Below are positions 29,736 through 36,276 of a stretch of DNA of 36,276 nt, in pieces. Position 1 is the stretch's first letter. Each line of letters starts with the position of its first letter. The DNA comes from Candidatus Heimdallarchaeota archaeon. GTDB taxonomy: Archaea > Asgardarchaeota > Heimdallarchaeia > Heimdallarchaeales > Heimdallarchaeaceae. The stretch is from contig BPTM01000193.1 of NCBI GenBank assembly GCA_023705945.1, positions 1-36,276 on the forward strand, read 5' to 3'. Under the pieces are notes generated by a model. The model was given only the letters and a program-made list of their open reading frames with translations, was not told the DNA's origin and did not search any database. Both the position numbers and the translations under genes were made by a program.

Positions 29736-32438
29736 ATGCTATCAACCGCAAAGAAAAAAGACAAAGCAGTTTTTCTTTTTGTACCCTTGTTAATTGCAGT
29801 TCTATGTTTTTTTGTAGTCTATGCTAGTGGCATTGGAAGTTATTATGAAAGTTATGAAAACATTATTTCAAGTACGTATCCGGATTATATGATTCTAAAT
29901 GAAAATTCTTCAGTTTTCCAAAATCCAAATTTCTCTAAAACATCTATTAACAATTTATTTTCTTTAGAGGACTATGAGTATATGGGTTATTTAGAAAGTG
30001 AAATCATAATAGGGGAATTTAGCAAAACTGATTTCGCCATAGTCTGGGCACCAAGTTCTTATTATTATAAATATGCTAACTTAACATTAAATACAGGTGA
30101 ATTTCTTATCGAAAGTTCACTTCAGAATGAATATTTTAATGATAGTAACCAAATTTTTACATCATTCAGACTAAATAATGGTTTCGAAATAAATGAAACC
30201 TTGTTACTAGTTAATTTTGTACAAAGGGGGGAAATCTTTGTAAGTAACAGTTTAAGTGATATCCTGAAAAAAGAATTTGAACCGGATCTATACTACATCT
30301 TTATGAATGATGAAACTTTCGAAAATTTGTTTGTTGAACAACTAGGTGAAGTAAACTCATATAATGTATATTTTTTTCAATTTAAAAGAAATGAAATTTA
30401 TTCTAAAGCTATTTCCAAAATTACGGATTTTCTGAAGACCAAAGAAAGCAAATTAAATTCACATTTCGGGTACCAATATATTGGAAAAGAGTATAGGTTT
30501 CAACAAGAACTTCTAAGGGAGAAATTAGTGTATTTTGAAAATAATATTAAGGCTGTAAGAAATATCCAAATGATTCCTTTGCTCCTTATAATTGGAGTAT
30601 TTACTACATCTCTTGTCTATATAACATCACGAACTTACATTTCTAATCAAAGTGACAGTATCAACTTATTTAGGATTAGAGGTGGTAGAAAATCTGAAAT
30701 CTATAAATTGTTCTTAGGAAGTGAGATGAAGATCATATTTTTTACTTATTTGAGCTCATTATTTATTTCAATAATCATTCTCTTTTCAATTATTCCCTCA
30801 TTTCTTAAATTTTCAGTAAACTATCTAATTTTGGCAGGTACATTACTGTTAATAGTCATTGCTTGCGGTGCTTTTCAAATTATAATGTTGTTTAGGTCTT
30901 TACAAAAAAGAGATTCATATCAATCAACAGAAAAGAATATAATAGAAGGATTAAAGGCTTTTATCAAAGATGTTGGAATTTTAACAATTCCATCAGCAAT
31001 GTGTTTTTTTATCTTTTTTTTACTTTCAAATATCTTATGGGAATTTGTAACTACATTTGAGATATGGGAATTAATATTATACCTTTTAACTATACTACTG
31101 GTTATTTATTTATCAACTAGAAAAACCTTATTGAAAATAGGAGTTTCAATGATTTTTGCTTTCACTAAAAGAGTGAAGATTTTTAGATATACCAAACAAA
31201 AATCAAAAAAAATACTATTAAAAAGGAATTTATTGTCCAAACTTATAATAGTTTTTATTCTGTTGATGTCTATTTCCTTCTCAGTACTAGATTCTTACAA
31301 TCACTATTTGATCGAAAACGAACAATACAATCAAATATGTGATATTACTATCAATTATCCAATCTCAAGTAGATACAATGTCGAAAATGAACTTCAGGAA
31401 TATGTAAATAGATCAATAGAGTTAATTCATTTTCGATTTATTAAAGAAATTGTTACAATACAAGGATGGATAGTTTCTGTAGATGGGTATTGCATCAACT
31501 CTACGAAAATAGATGAGTTGTTCGAAAATGAGATTTTCCAAGATTCCTATACTGGTTTAAAAACACCTCACGAAGTAAGTGAGAAATTATCAGAGAGTAA
31601 TAGATCGATGATTGTTTCTAAAGGAGTAAGTATTAAGACTGATAAAGGCATTGGAGAGAATTTATCTTTCTTTTGGAGAGATACAGACAAATATTATACT
31701 GGTCAAATTAACGATTATGTAGAAACAATACCAATTTTTTCTTGGTTAACCAAAAATTATTATAGTGGAAATACTGTGTCATCATCTGTTAACTTTATAG
31801 TTTTAAATAGTGATTTCGAAGAGAATCTTTTAGAAATAGAGAACTTGGATATTATTTCGATTCTTAGTCTTAAAAAAACAATAACCAGGGAAGAAGTAAG
31901 AAGTCAAATAGAAAAACTCAATTCAATGAAACACTTAGGAATAAAAATAATCGATTTTACTAATATTAGATTCTTTGATAAATATTATCAATCTGTGATT
32001 ATACAACCAGAATTTCTTTTAATATTAATAATACTGATAGGAATTGCTCTATTTATCTTCCTTTTAGAGAATTCTAACCAACTTTTCAATAGGCAAGTTG
32101 AAAGTTTTAGTGTATTTTTTTCAAGAGGATTATCCATAGAAAGAGGGATAATGCTAGCTTTATATCCAATCTTTATATTTTTGAATTTTCTAATTCTCAT
32201 TGGAACTTGTTTTGGATGGATTCTTTCAACTATGATCATTTCAATGATTCAACCACCTGATTATTTAAGAATCCAATTTCATATTTTACCATCCACTTTA
32301 ATACTAGTATGTTGTTTAATAGTAAGTATATTAATCATAGCACTAATAGTAGGTGTTATAAATTACCAATCGTTGAAAAAGCAAATTCCAGCAGTTTCTT
32401 ACAGTGAAAAACACATTAATCTAGTGGAAGGTGTTTAA
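29736..32438 (+). CDS. FtsX/MacB-type ABC transporter permease 1
   Basis: About 900 residues. One N-terminal helix (VFLFVPLLIAVLCFFVVYA) is followed by a large extracytoplasmic domain of about 240 residues. Three membrane helices (from MIPLLLIIGVFTTSLVYIT) and further helices follow, then a second block of the same kind: a helix at about 505, an extracytoplasmic domain of about 230 residues, and three C-terminal helices ending LVCCLIVSILIIALIVGVI. This is a doubled FtsX-like arrangement as in LolC/MacB-family mechanotransmission systems. ATG 29736 is preferred over an in-frame GTG at 29727 because of the TATA spacing. It overlaps permease 2. Confidence 0.8.
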   Translation: MLSTAKKKDKAVFLFVPLLIAVLCFFVVYASGIGSYYESYENIISSTYPDYMILNENSSVFQNPNFSKTSINNLFSLEDYEYMGYLESEIIIGEFSKTDFAIVWAPSSYYYKYANLTLNTGEFLIESSLQNEYFNDSNQIFTSFRLNNGFEINETLLLVNFVQRGEIFVSNSLSDILKKEFEPDLYYIFMNDETFENLFVEQLGEVNSYNVYFFQFKRNEIYSKAISKITDFLKTKESKLNSHFGYQYIGKEYRFQQELLREKLVYFENNIKAVRNIQMIPLLLIIGVFTTSLVYITSRTYISNQSDSINLFRIRGGRKSEIYKLFLGSEMKIIFFTYLSSLFISIIILFSIIPSFLKFSVNYLILAGTLLLIVIACGAFQIIMLFRSLQKRDSYQSTEKNIIEGLKAFIKDVGILTIPSAMCFFIFFLLSNILWEFVTTFEIWELILYLLTILLVIYLSTRKTLLKIGVSMIFAFTKRVKIFRYTKQKSKKILLKRNLLSKLIIVFILLMSISFSVLDSYNHYLIENEQYNQICDITINYPISSRYNVENELQEYVNRSIELIHFRFIKEIVTIQGWIVSVDGYCINSTKIDELFENEIFQDSYTGLKTPHEVSEKLSESNRSMIVSKGVSIKTDKGIGENLSFFWRDTDKYYTGQINDYVETIPIFSWLTKNYYSGNTVSSSVNFIVLNSDFEENLLEIENLDIISILSLKKTITREEVRSQIEKLNSMKHLGIKIIDFTNIRFFDKYYQSVIIQPEFLLILIILIGIALFIFLLENSNQLFNRQVESFSVFFSRGLSIERGIMLALYPIFIFLNFLILIGTCFGWILSTMIISMIQPPDYLRIQFHILPSTLILVCCLIVSILIIALIVGVINYQSLKKQIPAVSYSEKHINLVEGV

Positions 32439-32439
32439 T

Positions 32440-35082
32440 TTGAAATTACTTAAAATCATCTTCAAAGCAAAAGGTAAAAAAACAGTTTTAGAATTTGCTT
32501 TCATTTTTTCTATTTTTATTGTTTCATTTTTTTCTTTTACCTATTTTATAGAAGAATATAATACCGAATGGAATGAGTTAATTAGAAATTCAAATAACCC
32601 AGACTTTGAAGTTTATTTAGACTTAAATAATTCCCAATTTCTTTCTGAATACAATACATTTAATCAGCACCTTAATGACTGGAATCATAAACTGATCTCA
32701 AGTCTTCCTAGAAATTTAATTAATCTAACTATTGATAATATCACCATAGATTCAGTCAGCTTTTTTGTGGTTAACAATAAACTGAATTTAGAAAATCTCT
32801 ATACTATAGCAGATGAAACTTCCATATTAATTGTAAAAAACTCAACACTTCCTAATGTCGATAATATTCAAATAGATTGGAGTTTAAATACAACAGTAGA
32901 TTTCTTCAATGTATCACAAATAGTAGATAATTCTTATTTTACAGAATTATTCGGTTCAATTGAAAATTACTATGTTTTACAAGAAACAAGTATATATAAC
33001 ATCATCATCAAAGATACTGATTTCTTCAGTTTTGTTTATGACATTGGTATAAGTGCAATAATGAGTGTATTTAATCAGGAAAGAATTAAGTTGTTTTCTC
33101 TTTATACAATGAATAAAACATCATATCTCAATCTTTTACCTACAAAACTAAGAAATGAATACAATGATTGGGTTTCTAACATTGAAACTGAATTTTTTAC
33201 ATTTTTTGCTTATTATTCAGCTCAAAACGAATACTACATTGATTTTGACTTTAATGATATTTTCAGAAGAATTTTGGAGGAAACGATTCTAAAAATACGT
33301 TTGGTCTTCTTTAATTCTCTTATTTTTTCTGTTTTAGTTTCAATATTTTTCTTGTATTTTCTTTACATAGTTATCAGTCAAGAGAAAAAGGATCAGAAGA
33401 CAACTATGAGCATTTTATCTTCAAGAGGTGTGAAATTTGGAGAAATATCTAAACATACATTCTTGTCTCAATTAATTATTACTGGAATTTCATTAGGTGC
33501 AGCTCTTAGCATTAGTTGGATTTTTCTATTTATTCAACAAATACATTCATATTCAGTATTTCAGTTAATTTTTTATCTATCACATTTCAGCATTTTCTTC
33601 TGTATAATTTTGATTACTCAAAAAACAAACGTAGAACTAGCAGATGAGAAAGTGCAAATGGTTGAAGATGAAAGGAGAAAATTATCAAAATCTGAGCTCT
33701 TCAACATAGGAATACAAGTTGGTATGATCATATTAATTCTAATGGTATTTGCTGCTTTTTGGACTATTAATAGTATATTACTTGAATCCATGCAGATATC
33801 AGCTGATACAATCTGGTTTATTGTCTTTGGATTGATCCTTATTACTGGTCTTTTAATAATTGTTCCAAGAATTCAAATAACAATATTGAATTGGATTACA
33901 AAGAAAATTACAAAGCAATTTACTCCAGCTTTTAAAACTATAGCAAGAACTTTGACTTCTGTATCTAAGAAAAAGAGAAGAATTCTTACTGTTAGTTTCT
34001 ATATGCTATTCTTTTTATCTCTCTTGATGACATCCTTCGTATCTATGCAAAATCAAAAAGACGACATGAATGAATCCTTAAGAGTATATGATTATTCACT
34101 AATTACAGATCCTGAGACTAGCTCAGAAATCTTAAACATTTGTGGTTATAACAACTGTTTAGTATCTTTTGTGGATCAAGTATTTACCTTCGAAGGTATC
34201 TTTGACGTAATCTATCTCAATAATCCATTAGAATTCTTTCAAAACTCATATTTTAAAAATATAAAATTTGAGAAACATTCTAATGAAGAAGTATTCAAAC
34301 AACTAAATTCTTCATCGAGTTATGTAATTACTTCTAGTATTCTTGCAAGAGAGAAACAATACTTCATATCTGAGAATATTACTATACCTAGAACTCAATT
34401 TGATATGTCAATAGTATATGATATAAACACTCTCTATGATTATGCTTATTACCTTCCATTCTATTCCCTAAATAATCCAGGGTGGTTTCTAAAGAAATAT
34501 GAAGAATCGTTACATAACTTAACAAAATTTCAGTATGCAATTACAAGTATTAAAAGGCAAAATAACAATATAGAAGAGATAATCAATTATCTTGAGCTAA
34601 AAGGAATTTGGTATATAGTCAAACATGATGAAACAGAGGTAGAACTATCAAATAGTTCTAGAGATATTGTTCTATCACAACTAAATAATTCAACGGTAAT
34701 TGTAAATACGATTGTACCGATATTTCTTGTTGGTCTTCTTGGTTCCTTTATTTTTGAAACCAACAAGAATTTCAAATACCTTAAACTTAGAGGTTTGAAA
34801 AATAAAGAAATTCGCATATCGCAAGCAATTTGGCTTTCTATATTTCTTCCTTTTATTTATACCGCTAGTATAATCTGTTCTTTTCTAATCTTAGGAGTAG
34901 TATTTTATACACATAATTCAATTTATGGTTTTCCTATCAAGTTAGCATTCTCATGGATGCCAATTATAGCGTTCATAGCTCCATTGATACTACTAATAAT
35001 ACTCATCTTCACGTTAGAGTCAATCAAGTTTTGCAGAATCAAAGATATAAAAAAATCAAACAACAAAATAAGAAGTGAATAA
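32440..35082 (+). CDS. FtsX/MacB-type ABC transporter permease 2
   Basis: About 880 residues with the same doubled plan as permease 1: an N-terminal helix (FIFSIFIVSFFSFTYFI), a large extracytoplasmic domain, a bundle including LIFSVLVSIFFLYFLYIVIS, a second domain and three closing helices. A weakly similar SSRGVKFGEI / KLRGLKNKEI segment (about 330 and 785) corresponds to the coupling helix that contacts the ATPase in FtsX-like proteins. The preferred start is TTG 32440, 6 nt after GGAAGGTG; a GTG at 32431 lies inside permease 1. Permeases 1 and 2 probably form a heterodimer. Confidence 0.8.
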   Translation: MKLLKIIFKAKGKKTVLEFAFIFSIFIVSFFSFTYFIEEYNTEWNELIRNSNNPDFEVYLDLNNSQFLSEYNTFNQHLNDWNHKLISSLPRNLINLTIDNITIDSVSFFVVNNKLNLENLYTIADETSILIVKNSTLPNVDNIQIDWSLNTTVDFFNVSQIVDNSYFTELFGSIENYYVLQETSIYNIIIKDTDFFSFVYDIGISAIMSVFNQERIKLFSLYTMNKTSYLNLLPTKLRNEYNDWVSNIETEFFTFFAYYSAQNEYYIDFDFNDIFRRILEETILKIRLVFFNSLIFSVLVSIFFLYFLYIVISQEKKDQKTTMSILSSRGVKFGEISKHTFLSQLIITGISLGAALSISWIFLFIQQIHSYSVFQLIFYLSHFSIFFCIILITQKTNVELADEKVQMVEDERRKLSKSELFNIGIQVGMIILILMVFAAFWTINSILLESMQISADTIWFIVFGLILITGLLIIVPRIQITILNWITKKITKQFTPAFKTIARTLTSVSKKKRRILTVSFYMLFFLSLLMTSFVSMQNQKDDMNESLRVYDYSLITDPETSSEILNICGYNNCLVSFVDQVFTFEGIFDVIYLNNPLEFFQNSYFKNIKFEKHSNEEVFKQLNSSSSYVITSSILAREKQYFISENITIPRTQFDMSIVYDINTLYDYAYYLPFYSLNNPGWFLKKYEESLHNLTKFQYAITSIKRQNNNIEEIINYLELKGIWYIVKHDETEVELSNSSRDIVLSQLNNSTVIVNTIVPIFLVGLLGSFIFETNKNFKYLKLRGLKNKEIRISQAIWLSIFLPFIYTASIICSFLILGVVFYTHNSIYGFPIKLAFSWMPIIAFIAPLILLIILIFTLESIKFCRIKDIKKSNNKIRSE

Positions 35083-35083
35083 A

Positions 35084-35770
35084 ATGAATAAGAAAGAGAA
35101 AACAATCATCCACATTATAGACTTGTTACATGTCTACAAAGGTAAGGTTGAAACTATAGCAATACCTGGAATCAACTTTTCCATTAAGAAAGGAGAAAAA
35201 GTTGTAATCAGAGGGAAATCTGGAATAGGCAAAACAACACTCTTACATTGTATTGCTGGTGTTTTGAAACCTACAGCTGGGAAGATACTTGTTGAAGGTA
35301 GAAATATAGTAGATTTCAACGAGGATCAACTAGCTGACTATCGTAGAGATAAGGTAGGACTTGTATATCAATCATATAATTTAGCTCCATTCCTGACAGT
35401 TAAAGAGAATATAGAATTTCCAATGACAATTGCAAAATTACCTGTAGATGTAATCGAAAGAAGAACTAATGATCTTGTCGAAATGTTAGAAATTGAAAGA
35501 TATCTTCATCAAAAACCTTCTTTCTTGAGTGGTGGGGAACAACAAAGAGTTGCTATCGCAGTAGCTTTAGCAAATAAACCTTTAGTTATCCTTGCAGATG
35601 AACCAACGGGGAATCTTGATACTGAAAATTCTGAAATTGTATATGAATTATTATCACAGATGAGTGATTTATACAATACCACTTTATTGATAGTTTCCCA
35701 TGATCACAATGCATCTAATTATACTGACAGAGAAATAGTTCTTTCCAGATTAAAATCTCTTGCTCTATAA
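35084..35770 (+). CDS. ABC transporter ATPase, LolD/MacB type
   Basis: About 228 residues with a full set of motifs: Walker A GKSGIGKTTLL, Q-loop VYQSYNLAPF, signature LSGGEQQRVAIA, Walker B VILADEPTGNLD, H-loop VSHD. This is the subfamily that drives FtsX-type permeases moving lipoproteins, peptides or lipids, or activating envelope enzymes, using mechanical transmission and not transport through the membrane core. The start ATG at 35084 is 1 nt after the permease 2 stop; an in-frame GTG at 35075 overlaps it. It is the last gene of the operon. ATPase function is certain, the cargo unknown. Confidence 0.93.
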   Translation: MNKKEKTIIHIIDLLHVYKGKVETIAIPGINFSIKKGEKVVIRGKSGIGKTTLLHCIAGVLKPTAGKILVEGRNIVDFNEDQLADYRRDKVGLVYQSYNLAPFLTVKENIEFPMTIAKLPVDVIERRTNDLVEMLEIERYLHQKPSFLSGGEQQRVAIAVALANKPLVILADEPTGNLDTENSEIVYELLSQMSDLYNTTLLIVSHDHNASNYTDREIVLSRLKSLAL

Positions 35771-35809
35771 CTAGTTAAACAATTGAGATTGAAAAGTAAA
35801 TACTTAAAT

Positions 35810-36276
35810 CTAAATTTGCCAAGAATTAGCTCTTCTCTGAGCTTCATCTAAAATATCTTTCTTCTCTAAGTCATTTATAAAAATAAAGTCATATTTTACC
35901 TTCAATTCTTGAAAATGGAAACTATCCAGATCCTTAATACAAGTTACTTGAAATCGTTGTACTTTCTTTCAGAAACTTGTACTTACCTTTTATTCAAACC
36001 TTCTAAACTCATTCTTAAGTTTCTGAAAGAATTCTTTACCTTGTGAATCTGAATCTAGAAGTAATATTACCTAAACAGATTTAAGATATTTACTCAAAAT
36101 CTCTTCCACGAATTCAAACCAAGGATACAAAAGATAACTCTGCTTCTTGTAATGTTCCTTTAAACAGAACTACATCCATGTATATTCCTCACTTAAGAAT
36201 TTCTAAAGGTAATTCAGAAGGAATTAGCCAATTTGGATACAACTGTCAATTTTGTTGATGTTGCTTTAACATCTGA
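35810..36276 (-). pseudogene. Broken Toprim-like gene
   Basis: On the minus strand several frames give coherent pieces broken by stops and frameshifts. From the right edge: a short piece ending ANSF; HYKKQSYLLYPWFEFVEEIL, ending at a stop near 36072; VILLLDSDSQGKEFFQKLKN (36071 to 35990), which has the D-x-D-x-x-G Toprim motif; and FQVTCIKDLDSFHFQELKV, then KYDFIFINDLEKKDILDEAQ, ending at 35810. The order and continuous sense favour one decayed gene for a Toprim-domain (small primase/topoisomerase-like) protein; the gene may continue beyond the window. Confidence 0.45.

Overview
The window is AT-rich and densely coded, with archaeal-style promoters (TATA-like octamers about 25 nt before the inferred transcript start, some leaderless genes) and GTG/TTG starts. 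Two Rag/Gtr-like GTPases, one P-loop small-GTPase-like protein and a giant membrane protein with a longin-like cytoplasmic tail point to an Asgard archaeon, perhaps of the Heimdallarchaeia. The lineage is inferred from gene content only. No rRNA or tRNA was recognised.

Layout. 1-10,640 is a housekeeping and metabolic block: the C-terminal part of a membrane-anchored ZnuA-type metal-binding protein, a short-chain dehydrogenase, a leftward run (nucleotidyltransferase, RecA/KaiC-like ATPase with an altered P-loop, M24 peptidase), a divergent P-type ATPase, and a two-gene FAD/Fe-S amine or imino-acid dehydrogenase. 10,743-19,649 is a signalling block: a small-GTPase-like protein, a 1610-residue surface protein with Ig-like repeats, one transmembrane helix and a cytoplasmic domain, then two convergent Rag-like GTPases. 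One of these carries a long Pro/Glu linker, the other a Cys/His cluster. Together they look like a receptor-to-GTPase module.

19,660-28,930 is an accessory island. It holds a translationally coupled pair of winged-helix proteins preceded by repeated operator-like palindromes. About 4 kb of mostly non-coding DNA follows, with a six-repeat CRISPR-like array (37-bp repeats, no cas genes), a decayed outlying part of the same array, two further two-repeat arrays, many palindromes (most of them sitting in spacer positions), three long C-run/G-run inverted-repeat modules and a cluster of six iteron-like repeats. Then come a leftward three-gene cassette with a HEPN-like protein, a winged-helix regulator divergent from a ribbon-helix-helix protein, and remnants of older genes. 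The whole resembles the control region of an integrated or decaying extrachromosomal element.

29,040-35,770 is an export-related operon: a secreted protein with a C2-like acidic motif, two large FtsX/MacB-type permeases and their ATPase. The right edge holds a broken Toprim-like gene on the minus strand.
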